Origin: an uncultured Olsenella sp.
GTDB lineage: Bacteria > Actinomycetota > Coriobacteriia > Coriobacteriales > Atopobiaceae
Length of the DNA: 40,033 bases
NCBI GenBank assembly: GCA_900314495.1
Contig: OMVJ01000018.1
Span: forward strand, 49,898-89,930
Reading direction: 5' to 3'
The notes beneath the pieces were generated by a model, which made no database searches, had not been told where the DNA came from, and saw nothing but the letters and a program-made list of their open reading frames with translations. Position numbers and translations under genes: made by a program. Positions 1 through 7,949 of this stretch are shown one piece after another. Within the stretch, counting starts at the first letter, position 1. The number at the start of each line of letters is the position of its first letter.

Positions 1-1106
1 ACGTCCTTGATGTTGGAGATGTGGCGCAGCAGGTTGGGCAGGCCAGCCTTGACGGCGTCCAGGTTCTCTGTCGTGAGCTCGGCCTTGGGCACGCCGCCGT
101 TGTACTTGAGGGCGCGCACCGTTGCAACCAGCACCACCGCGTTGGGGCGCAGGCCTGCCATGCGGCTCTTGATGTCCAGGAACTTCTCCGCGCCCAAGTC
201 CGCACCGAAGCCGGCCTCGGTCACCACGTAGTCAGCCAGCTTCAGGGCCGTAGTCGTGGCCTCGACGGAGTTGCAGCCGTGGGCGATGTTGGCGAAGGGG
301 CCGCCGTGCACGAAGGCGGGGTTGTTCTCCAGCGTCTGCACCAGGTTGGGCTTGATGGCGTCCTTCAGAAGGGCCGTGCAGGCGCCCTCGGCGTGAATGT
401 CGGAAACGGTGACGGGCTTGCGGTCGTAGGTGTAGGCGATGACCATGCGGCCCAGGCGCGCCTTGAGGTCCATGAGGTCGGTCGCCAGGCAGAAGACGGC
501 CATGACCTCCGAGGCCACGGTGATGTCGAAGCCGTCCTCGCGCGGCACGCCGTTGGCGACGCCGCCCATGCCGTCGACGATGTTCCTGAGCTGGCGATCG
601 TTCATGTCCATCGCGCGCTTCCACACGATGCGACGCGGGTCGATGTTGAGGGCGTTGCCCTGCTTGATGTGGTTGTCCAGCATGGCAGCGATGAGGTTGT
701 TGGCGTTCTCGATGGCGTGGAAGTCACCGGTGAAGTGCAGGTTGATGTCCTCCATGGGGACCACCTGCGCGTAGCCGCCACCAGCCGCGCCGCCCTTGAT
801 GCCAAAGACGGGGCCAAGGGAGGGCTCGCGCAGGCAGAGCATGGAGTTCTTGCCCAGCTTGCACAGGGCATCGTGCAGACCGACGGACGTGGTGGTCTTG
901 CCCTCGCCCGCAGGGGTGGGGTTGATGGCGGTGACCAGAATGAGCTTGCCCTTTGTGGGTGCGTCCTTGAAGGCGTGAATGTCAACCTTGGCCTTGTAGT
1001 TTCCGTAGAGCTCCAGCTGCTCTGGCTTGAGGCCAGCCTTGGCTGCAACCTCCGTGATGGGAAGCATGGTCGCTTCCTGGGCAATCTCGATGTCTGACTT
1101 TGCCAT
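1..1106 (-). CDS. fhs: Formate-tetrahydrofolate ligase (partial, C-terminus beyond left edge)
   Basis: ATP-dependent ligation of formate to tetrahydrofolate, giving 10-formyl-THF; cytoplasmic one-carbon metabolism. About 368 codons of the usual ~555 are present. The frame begins [12 protein letters not shown] and carries the P-loop of the family, [14 protein letters not shown], near residue 65, then the conserved [19 protein letters not shown] region and the HFTGDFHAI motif. The start at 1106 is chosen because AAAGGATG lies a few bases upstream and the family begins here. In purine- and amino-acid-fermenting anaerobes this enzyme runs toward formate plus ATP, which fits the purine genes further right; that direction is inference. 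Identification is firm; the end of the gene is not visible. Confidence 0.95.
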   Translation of the reverse strand, partial: MAKSDIEIAQEATMLPITEVAAKAGLKPEQLELYGNYKAKVDIHAFKDAPTKGKLILVTAINPTPAGEGKTTTSVGLHDALCKLGKNSMLCLREPSLGPVFGIKGGAAGGGYAQVVPMEDINLHFTGDFHAIENANNLIAAMLDNHIKQGNALNIDPRRIVWKRAMDMNDRQLRNIVDGMGGVANGVPREDGFDITVASEVMAVFCLATDLMDLKARLGRMVIAYTYDRKPVTVSDIHAEGACTALLKDAIKPNLVQTLENNPAFVHGGPFANIAHGCNSVEATTTALKLADYVVTEAGFGADLGAEKFLDIKSRMAGLRPNAVVLVATVRALKYNGGVPKAELTTENLDAVKAGLPNLLRHISNIKD

Positions 1107-1494
1107 CTGTGCACATCCTTTCGCTTCTTGGCGTCGTCGCGCCAATGGTTACCGAGTTTACGGGACGAATGACCATGCCCCGTATTGTCCTCCCCACATG
1201 AGATTTTGCAACCATCGGAGGTCACAGAACCCCTCATTGCGTGCATTAACCCATGCCAAATCCAAATGCCAACCGCACGGTACGGCGCTCACCGCAGGCG
1301 CCGAATTCCCATAATTGGTACTCGACGCCAAGCCCGCCGCCGACCACCCCGCTAAACAGCCCAATCGTACGGACGCGCGGGCAACCACTCAACGGCGATT
1401 GCGACGATTTGCGGATGCCGCTTCCGTGCAAAGTGACCAACCAGCCCCCACAATCCGTACGCCTTATCAACATTGCACGCGAACGACCCAACGC
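1107..1494. other. Gene-free stretch upstream of fhs
   Basis: No convincing coding frame on either strand. It holds the fhs leader (ribosome binding site, a 6-bp hairpin at 1128-1145 and a weak promoter candidate). The rest looks like decayed sequence continuing from the broken genes on its right. Confidence 0.5.
1184..1211 (-). promoter_or_regulatory. Candidate promoter for fhs
   Basis: Read on the minus strand: TTGCAA, a 16-base spacer, then GACAAT, about 80 bases upstream of the fhs start. Each hexamer matches the sigma-70 consensus at four of six positions. Between it and the gene is a small hairpin (TTGGCG/CGCCAA, 1128-1145). Weak evidence. Confidence 0.3.
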
Positions 1495-1717
1495 CTAAGC
1501 CCTCGCTGCAATCCCTTCGAGCGCCTTCTTGCGCATGAGGTCGCGCGCGGCTCACCATCTCCTGCCAGGCGGCGTCGCGGTCCTGCGACTTGTAGCTCCA
1601 GTCCCCGGTTGCCATGGCATGCTACTTGAGCTGGTGGCGCCAGCCGGCAAGGTCCTCGGTGGCCTCCTCCTGCACGCGGACCTCGTCCACCGTAACGCCC
1701 GCACGCTCCGCATTCAT
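1495..1717 (-). pseudogene. Broken small gene of unknown function
   Basis: An ATG at 1717 opens a 31-codon frame (MNAERAGVTVDEVRVQEE...) that ends in TAG at 1622-1624. The same frame resumes at an ATG at 1615 (MATGDWSYKSQDRDAAWQEM). One base of frameshift later the other frame gives DLMRKKALEGIAARA and a clean TAG at 1495. Read through, this would be a charged helical protein of roughly 70 residues. One in-frame stop plus one frameshift suggests decay. I do not recognise the family. It starts 5 bases after the stop of the GroEL fragment, so both may be parts of one degraded locus. It could also be two short unrelated frames. Confidence 0.35.
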
Positions 1718-1721
1718 GGCG

Positions 1722-2702
1722 CTACCTGGCCATTCCCGCCGCCGCGCACACGCGGTCCATGATTGTCAGGTCATGTGGCTCCGCGTCCACGACGGCGCCC
1801 TCCGTCGTAAGGAGCGTGGAGGCGACCGAGGCGGCGCACTGCAGCGAGTCGAGGCACACCTTGGCGGGATCGATGATCCCCGCCTCGTTGGCGTTCACAA
1901 AACGGAGCCCCTGGGCGTCGAACACCGTTCCATGCCCCATGGTGCGAACCTTGTCCAGCACCATGCCCGGGACCTCGCCGGCGTTGGCAGCCTGCCGGCG
2001 CAGGGGCTCCTCCAAGGCGCAAACCACCAGCTCTGCCCCCGTGCGCTGGTCTCCGGAAAGGGTGGCCGCGTATGCCTTGGCAGCACGCTGCACCAACAGA
2101 TACGCGACGCCGCCGCCCGGCACTATGCCCTCCTCAAGCGCCGCGCGCCCGGCGTTGATGGCATCCTCCACGCGCAGCTTGCGCTCGTTCACGTTCTCCT
2201 CGCTGACGCCACCCACGCGAATGACCGCCCTGCCGCCCGTAAGGCGCGAGAGGCGCTCAGTCATGCGTTGCTTGTTGAACTCATAGTCCGTCTCCGCAAT
2301 GCGGCGGCGCAGGTCCGCCACACGGTTGCGAATCTCCTGCACGTCGCCGGCACCCCCGATGACCTGCGTGGAGTTGCGCCCGACGACCACCCTCTGCGCA
2401 TGGCCCAGCATGCTAGGCGTGACGTCCCCCATGGTGTAGCCCATCAGCTCGTGGTCCACATAGGTGGCGCCCGTGAAGATGGCCAGGTCCTCCATGCACT
2501 TGCGGCGGCCTTCGGCATAGGCCGGCGGGTCAACCTCAACCACCCGCACCACACCCGCCGTCACGTTCTTCACGATGGTGGAGAGGGCCTCGCCGTCCAA
2601 CTTCTCCGCCACCATGAGCAGCGGATTCTGCTGGTCCAGGGCCATCTCCAGCACGGGCAGCACCTGCTTCACCAGCGGCGTCGCAAATGCTGCGAGCGGC
2701 AC
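1722..2702 (-). pseudogene. groEL: GroEL (60-kDa chaperonin) remnant lacking the N-terminal ~225 residues
   Basis: A 326-residue open frame aligns from memory with E. coli GroEL from about residue 228 to the C-terminus: VKQVLPVLE (apical domain), EKLDGEALSTIV, RVEDAINAGRAALEEG, the VPGGGVAYL motif and LQCAASVASTLLTTE. Missing are the N-terminal equatorial domain with the GDGTTT nucleotide-binding loop, the first intermediate segment and part of the apical domain. The usual Gly-Met C-terminal tail is replaced by AAAGMAR. An in-frame TGA lies directly before the only possible start (GTG at 2702), and no chaperonin sequence continues in other frames upstream. It cannot form a working ATPase. I call it a truncated pseudogene, although the remaining frame is uninterrupted and could still be translated. 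Confidence 0.8.
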
Positions 2703-2812
2703 TCAACTCCACGGGCACATGTTTCCTGTTCGTGGAAGGTCTCGCAGCGTTCAGCCCCAGATGATGCAGTCGGTGTATGTTTTGCTCGTAGTTCGTTCCA
2801 AGGGAGGCCGCC

Positions 2813-3394
2813 ATGACCGCAACCAACCCAGACAAGCGTGGGCTTGAGCTGCAAGCCGACAAGGTTCTCTTCACCTCGTCGCTGGATGGTCAGCCGGACG
2901 CGCCTTCCCGCGCGGAGTTCTCCGATGAGCAACAGTCCCTGCTAGATGACTACTCCACACAGATTGGCACGGACCTGGTCACGTTCCTGCGCGCCGCCAC
3001 TCCCTTCCTGCGCGCTGCGACGCAGACTGAGTGGAACGTCCTCAGCTTTATTGCGAACTTCGACGCCAGCGAGGGCACGCCGGCGCACATCGCGCAGGAG
3101 ATAACCGTCACCAAGGCACGCGTCACGCAGATTTGCAACAGCCTGGAGGAGCGGGGCCTCATCGAGCGCCATCCGGACGAGTCCGACCACCGCAAGGTAT
3201 GCTTCACGCTCACGGATGCCGGCCAGAAACTCTGCTCGGAGCGCGACCGGCGGTTCCTGCTCCTCATCCAGAACTACCTGCTGCTCTTGGGACAGGACGA
3301 CGCGCGAGAGTTCATGCGTCTACTGGACCGTACAGCACGTATCGTGTCCCAGTTTGACATGACCAAGGCCAACGAGTTCCTGAACCAGGCGTAG
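2813..3394 (+). CDS. MarR-family winged-helix regulator
   Basis: A 193-residue DNA-binding regulator. The winged helix lies at about residues 70-140: recognition helix region AHIAQEITVTKARVTQI, then ERGLIER and the wing DESDHRKV with the D-x-R pattern of the family, followed by LTDAGQKL. A long N-terminal arm of about 45 residues precedes it. Residues 57-69 contain a near-perfect tandem repeat, FLRAATP/FLRAATQ. The start follows AAGGGAGG with a 6-base gap. It converges with the dehydrogenase gene, the stops being 28 bases apart. Ligand and targets cannot be read from sequence; self-regulation is usual for the family. Confidence 0.9.
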   Translation: MTATNPDKRGLELQADKVLFTSSLDGQPDAPSRAEFSDEQQSLLDDYSTQIGTDLVTFLRAATPFLRAATQTEWNVLSFIANFDASEGTPAHIAQEITVTKARVTQICNSLEERGLIERHPDESDHRKVCFTLTDAGQKLCSERDRRFLLLIQNYLLLLGQDDAREFMRLLDRTARIVSQFDMTKANEFLNQA

Positions 3395-3422
3395 GAGCGC
3401 AATGCCGCGCTTCTGCAGCGTT

Positions 3423-4409
3423 CTAGATTCCATTGACCACGCAGGTGGGACGCTCGCCCCGTTCCAGCGCATGCACGTTGGCCCACATGTGGCGTTGCAA
3501 CCTTCGGAGGGAACCCGTCGTGATGCCGCCCACGTGCGGCGAGAAGAGCACGCACCCAGCGGCCCGGTCAGAAAGGTTGAGCAGCGGGTTGTCTGACGTC
3601 ACGGGCTCGGGCGCCACCGTGTCCAGTCCAGCGCCCGCAAGGTGGCCCGACTCCAAGGCCCGTGCCAGCGCCTCGTTGTTCACCAGGTCTCCGCGCGCCG
3701 TATTGATGAGATAGGAGCCGCTCTTCATCGCAGCCAGGAAACCGTCATTCACCATGCCCGTTGTCTCTGGCGTGACGGCACAGTTCAGGCTCACGATGTC
3801 GCTCTGCACCAGCAGGTCGAGAAGCCCCAGCCATTCGATGCCCAACTCATCTTCCGCATCTTTCTTGCGATGCCTGGACGTGTAGATCACGCGGCACCCA
3901 AAGGGAACGAGCCGCGCAGCCAACGCCTTGCCAATAGCGCCCAGCCCGACAATGCCCACCGTCATGTCCATCAGATCGTCCTCGCCGTTGGCGAAGACCA
4001 TGTTCTTGGCCTCAATCTGCTTGCCCGCACGAACGGCACAGTCTCCCCACGTTACCTTCCGCAACAGCCCCAGCATGAGAAGAATCGCCTGTTCGGCCAC
4101 CGCCCCGGCATTCATGCCCGCACCGTTGGTGACGTAGACGCCCCGTCCTGCGGCAGCCGCGCAGTCTATCTTGTTGTACGCCACACCTTCGGAGCAAATC
4201 ATCCTGAGCTTGGGCAGCGCCGCAATCAGCTCCGCGCTCACGGGACTTATCGCATCGGCCAGTATCACCTCGGCGTCAGGCTGGGCGCTAACGGCATCCG
4301 CGACGGATGCGTCAATTGGCACGAACACGATGGAATCCCCTGCCGCCTTCAAGTCCTCAGGATCCATGCGCTCGTACTTTGCCCTGTCGCTGATTGCGAG
4401 TATCTTCAT
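3423..4409 (-). CDS. D-isomer-specific 2-hydroxyacid dehydrogenase
   Basis: A 328-residue NAD-dependent dehydrogenase of the D-lactate/phosphoglycerate dehydrogenase superfamily. It has the Rossmann motif GLGAIG (residues 155-160) and the catalytic triad in context: Arg in NTARGDLVN (about 239), Glu in DTVAPEPV (about 268) and His in FSPHVGG (about 292). The active-site loop EGVAYNKID is present. I chose the ATG at 4409 (MKILAIS), preceded by a G-rich ribosome binding site, over a GTG six codons upstream. Substrate is uncertain: no ACT domain is present, so serine biosynthesis is less likely than reduction of a 2-keto acid or hydroxypyruvate. It stands alone on its strand. Confidence 0.88.
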   Translation of the reverse strand: MKILAISDRAKYERMDPEDLKAAGDSIVFVPIDASVADAVSAQPDAEVILADAISPVSAELIAALPKLRMICSEGVAYNKIDCAAAAGRGVYVTNGAGMNAGAVAEQAILLMLGLLRKVTWGDCAVRAGKQIEAKNMVFANGEDDLMDMTVGIVGLGAIGKALAARLVPFGCRVIYTSRHRKKDAEDELGIEWLGLLDLLVQSDIVSLNCAVTPETTGMVNDGFLAAMKSGSYLINTARGDLVNNEALARALESGHLAGAGLDTVAPEPVTSDNPLLNLSDRAAGCVLFSPHVGGITTGSLRRLQRHMWANVHALERGERPTCVVNGI

Positions 4410-4429
4410 CAAGCGCCCCCCAGCCACCT

Positions 4430-6004
4430 TTATCCAACGCGCTCAATTATGCAGGAATGCTTACGTGTCTTCTTGTCATAGCTAACTCCGGCAAGTATGA
4501 CCTGACCACCATCTCTGCGCCATTGTTCAAGCACATCCGGATAACGCCTCTGATGAATCTGCTCGATGGCCGTCTCTGCAGATTCATCCCACTTGAGTTC
4601 CGCCACGATAGCCGGACGGTCAGCATAGGCACGCCGTGGAATGAAGACCAAGTCGGCAAACCCCTTGCCCGCCGGTAACTCCCTAATCACGTCGTACCAC
4701 TGTCTCGCAGCATATAGGCCAAGCGACAGTGTATATGCCAGAGCGTTCTCGTCGTTGTATGTCAGGTGACTCGTCTCTTGATGCGCGACCTCTATCCCCG
4801 CGGCCACAGCATCCTCATTACCAGCAATGATGTTCTGCAGCAGCCGCCCAGATCCCCTCACTGCACGAGCGACCTCGTTCCAGCCACCATTGTCAGTTGA
4901 GTTTACGAACTCCTGCATCACCTCTCGATTGGGCACAAAGACCTCTCTCGAGGTTTGATCATAGGCAAGATACCCAAGATGCACGAGCAATGCCAGCACA
5001 TCGTCAGCCGAGACGAAGGAGGTCATATCGTTGGAGAACTTCCCGATGTTTACCACATGACGATCGCCTGCCATCATCGCCACAACGGCATCACGTAGGC
5101 CATCGTAGTTGAGGTCCAAGTAGACCTTCAGGGCTTCGTAGGTCTCGGTGGAATTCCAGTAGTCGCCAAATGCGTGTCGGGTCATGGCTTCCACAATAGA
5201 TTGCGGCGAATATATTTCACCAGCACCCTCTAGCAGGTACCCGTCATACCAAGCACGCGTCTCATCGTATGGCATGTTCCACTCGCGGCAGAGTGCACGT
5301 ACTTCCGCGTCTGTGAAGCCCATGGTCGGTGCCAATACATCGGCATCAGCCATGGAGAACTCGCTGAACATGTTGAGCGCTGAGTGCTCCCCATACTTCT
5401 TGATGGGCAGGATGCCTGTCATGTACGCTAGGGCAACGTACGGACGATCCTTGAGCCAGAGGCGAAGGAAGTCTAGGTAGTCTCTCTGGGCATCCTCGTC
5501 ATGCTGGTACACACGGAAGACGGCATCCCACTCGTCGATGACTATTACGAACTGACGCCCCGTGGCATCGAATATCTTTGCCATAGACCGCGCTAGTCTA
5601 CGTTGGTCGAGCGGGACATCCGGATATTCCCCGCCAAGTTCTTCCAGCACCGACTCGGAGATGTCCTGCAACATGTCCGGCATATTGGCATTTTCGCTCA
5701 GGAAGTCACGGATGTTGAGCTTGATTACGTCATAACGGTTGCGGCACTCGTCAAACTTCGAGTCCTTGGCAATCTGTAGGCCATGGAAAACCTGTCTGCC
5801 GTCGACGGAACGATCGTAGTAAGCGCTCACCATGTTGGCGGCCATGGATTTGCCAAAGCGGCGAGGCCTGCTCACGCATACGTACTTTTGCTCGGAGTTC
5901 AGCACGGAATTGAGGTACGCAATGAGCGCACTCTTGTCTACGTAGATCTTTGAATTGCGACCCTGGCGCAACATCGCGTCACCCGGATTCAGAAACACGC
6001 CCAT
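4430..6004 (-). CDS. AAA-ATPase-like protein with C-terminal PD-(D/E)XK nuclease-type domain (copy 1)
   Basis: A 524-residue protein of the family annotated AAA-ATPase_like (PF09820) plus DUF1703 (PF08011). N-terminal YVDKS motif at 21-25, an atypical P-loop RPRRFGKS (46-53) and a Walker B strand FVIVIDEWD (152-160). The middle carries KKYGEHSALNMFSEFSM. The C-terminus has FADLVF...AELKW (ELKW at 469-472), as in PD-(D/E)XK nucleases. The start has a strong GGAGGTGAT ribosome binding site. A paralogue of the same architecture lies at 21320-22915. The family occurs in many copies in gut anaerobes and its function is unknown; defence or mobile-element roles have been suggested but nothing here proves either. 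Confidence 0.88.
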   Translation of the reverse strand: MGVFLNPGDAMLRQGRNSKIYVDKSALIAYLNSVLNSEQKYVCVSRPRRFGKSMAANMVSAYYDRSVDGRQVFHGLQIAKDSKFDECRNRYDVIKLNIRDFLSENANMPDMLQDISESVLEELGGEYPDVPLDQRRLARSMAKIFDATGRQFVIVIDEWDAVFRVYQHDEDAQRDYLDFLRLWLKDRPYVALAYMTGILPIKKYGEHSALNMFSEFSMADADVLAPTMGFTDAEVRALCREWNMPYDETRAWYDGYLLEGAGEIYSPQSIVEAMTRHAFGDYWNSTETYEALKVYLDLNYDGLRDAVVAMMAGDRHVVNIGKFSNDMTSFVSADDVLALLVHLGYLAYDQTSREVFVPNREVMQEFVNSTDNGGWNEVARAVRGSGRLLQNIIAGNEDAVAAGIEVAHQETSHLTYNDENALAYTLSLGLYAARQWYDVIRELPAGKGFADLVFIPRRAYADRPAIVAELKWDESAETAIEQIHQRRYPDVLEQWRRDGGQVILAGVSYDKKTRKHSCIIERVG

Positions 6005-6064
6005 CCCGCATCACCTCCGTACCTGCGCTCTCATACTACCAGCGCATCTATCGATAACGCTTGC

Positions 6065-7300
6065 CTACTCGTAACGCTCGTCGTACACGCGCTTGGTCTT
6101 CTTCTCGCTGCGTGGAAGCATGCCGTTCTCTACAATCTTCACCAGCGGGGTGAAGCCGATGCGGTGACGAACCTTGGTGGCGACGGCCTTGGACATGTCC
6201 TCCCAGTCCACGGAGCCGTTGGTCTCTACGTAGATGCGCATGGTGTCGCGTCCGTCCAGGTGCGAGAGGCGAATCTGGTACTCGCTGGAAAGGTCGGGGA
6301 ACTCCTGGAGCACCTCCTCGATCTGCCGTGGGAAGACGTTGACGCCGTGAATCTTGATCATGTCATCGGAACGGCCCATAAGGGTGTCGATGCGCGGGTG
6401 GCGCGAGCCGCACGCGCACTCGCCAGGGATGATGCGGCTGATGTCGTGAGTGCGGAAGCGGATGAGCGGCGCCCCCTCCTTGACGAGCGTCGTGAGGACA
6501 ATTTCTCCCCATTCGCCGTCCGGTACGTTCTTGCCCGTCTGTGGGTCGATGATCTCCGCATACACGAAGTCATCCCAGACGTGCATGCCGTCGCCCTCGC
6601 TGCAGCTGATGCCGATGCCGGGGCCGTACACCTCCGTGAGACCGTATATGTCATAGAGCTGGATGCCCAGCTTGCTGGCAATGCTCTTGCGCATCTTGTC
6701 GCTCCAACGTTCGGAGCCGATGACGCCGCGCTTGAGGGCGATCTTGTCCCTCAGACCGCGCTTCTCGACCTCCTCCGCAAGGAGCAGGGCATAGCTCGAG
6801 GTGGCACAGAGCACCGTGGACTGCATGTCCACCATAAACTGCAGCTGCTTCTCGGTGTTGCCAGGACCCATGGGAATGGCCATGGCTCCCAAGAGCTCGC
6901 AGCCCGCCTGGAAGCCGATGCCTGCGGTCCAAAGGCCGTAGCCCGGGGTTATCTGAACGCGGTCCTGGGGTGTCACGCCTGCATATTCATAGCAGCGGGC
7001 GAACTGGATGGCCCAGTCGTCCACATCCTTCTTGGTGTAGGGGACGATCACAGGCGTACCCGTGGTACCACTGGAGGAGTGGATGCGCACGATCTTCTCC
7101 TGAGGCACCGCAGAAAGTCCCAGCGGGTAGGCGGCGCGGAGGTCATCCTTCTCGCTGAAGGGCAGCGCGAGAAAGTCCTCGTGCGTGGAGACGCCGGTGA
7201 TTCCGGCATCCCGCAGACGCTTGCCATAGAAGTTCTCAGAAGCGATGAGTCGCTTGATCTGCGTGTCGACCTGCTTGAGCTGCGTCTCGTTGATCTGCAT
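6065..7300 (-). CDS. paaK: Phenylacetate-CoA ligase family enzyme
   Basis: A 411-residue adenylate-forming enzyme that activates an aryl acid (phenylacetate, indoleacetate or similar) with ATP and CoA. It has the phosphate-binding loop SSSGTTGTP (75-83), the adenine-binding segment YDIYGLTEVYGPG and the hinge region MGRSDDMIKIHGVNVFP. Length matches the usual ~430. The start at 7300 (MQINETQLK) follows GGGAGGAAAT. It lies 67 bases downstream of iorB on the same strand and is probably the last gene of an iorA-iorB-paaK operon. In that setting it may run in reverse, making ATP from the aryl-acetyl-CoA produced by IorAB; that direction is inference. Confidence 0.92.
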   Translation of the reverse strand: MQINETQLKQVDTQIKRLIASENFYGKRLRDAGITGVSTHEDFLALPFSEKDDLRAAYPLGLSAVPQEKIVRIHSSSGTTGTPVIVPYTKKDVDDWAIQFARCYEYAGVTPQDRVQITPGYGLWTAGIGFQAGCELLGAMAIPMGPGNTEKQLQFMVDMQSTVLCATSSYALLLAEEVEKRGLRDKIALKRGVIGSERWSDKMRKSIASKLGIQLYDIYGLTEVYGPGIGISCSEGDGMHVWDDFVYAEIIDPQTGKNVPDGEWGEIVLTTLVKEGAPLIRFRTHDISRIIPGECACGSRHPRIDTLMGRSDDMIKIHGVNVFPRQIEEVLQEFPDLSSEYQIRLSHLDGRDTMRIYVETNGSVDWEDMSKAVATKVRHRIGFTPLVKIVENGMLPRSEKKTKRVYDERYE

Positions 7301-7367
7301 GATGGATTTCCTCCCGTTGGTTTGTAGGTACCTGTAGTGGCCCCCAGTACGCCGTCTTGCCCCGCTA

Positions 7368-7949
7368 CTATACCGTGGAACCCGCGTAGGCAAGCGCGCG
7401 GGTATTCAGCTTCTGGAAACGCTCGGGGACAACACGCCGAATTGCTCCGAGTAGATCTTCCTCGCTGAGCCCCAGCACGCCCGCCCGCGCCGCAGCACCC
7501 AAGAGCACCACGTTAAGGCACTTGGCGGAACCGAGGTCACGAGCTGCCCGCACGGCATCCACCTCAATGAGGTTGGGCACCGCGGCACGCAGGTAGGCAA
7601 GCACCTCCTCCACGTGGTATGCCGGTCCTCCCGTCATGGCGGACACAGGCACCACGGGGGTGATGCTGGTCACCACGGTGCCACCCTTGCGCAGGTAGGG
7701 CAGTTGCCGTGCCACCTCCGCAGGTTCGAAGCCGATGATCGCATCCGCTCTGCCACGACCGATGAGCGGGCACTCGACACCCTCCCCAAGGCGCACGTGC
7801 GTGAAGACGCTACCGCCGCGCTGCGCCATGCCAATGGTCTCTGCCGTCTTTACCTCCATGCCGCGGGCCATTGCTGCGTTGGAGATGAGCTTTCCCGCCA
7901 AGACGCTGCCCTGGCCGCCCACGCCACAGATAATCATGCTGCAGCTCAT
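7368..7949 (-). CDS. iorB: Indolepyruvate ferredoxin oxidoreductase, beta subunit
   Basis: A 193-residue gamma-domain-type subunit of a 2-oxoacid:ferredoxin oxidoreductase. It has MIICGVGGQGSVLAGKL at the N-terminus, ETIGMAQRGGSV (residues about 38-49) and ECPLIGRGRADAIIGFEP, all typical of IorB. The ATG at 7949 overlaps the iorA stop (ATGA, 4 bases), so the two subunits are translationally coupled and probably made 1:1. The frame stays open further upstream inside iorA, but the coupled start is the one that fits the family. Confidence 0.95.
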   Translation of the reverse strand: MSCSMIICGVGGQGSVLAGKLISNAAMARGMEVKTAETIGMAQRGGSVFTHVRLGEGVECPLIGRGRADAIIGFEPAEVARQLPYLRKGGTVVTSITPVVPVSAMTGGPAYHVEEVLAYLRAAVPNLIEVDAVRAARDLGSAKCLNVVLLGAAARAGVLGLSEEDLLGAIRRVVPERFQKLNTRALAYAGSTV

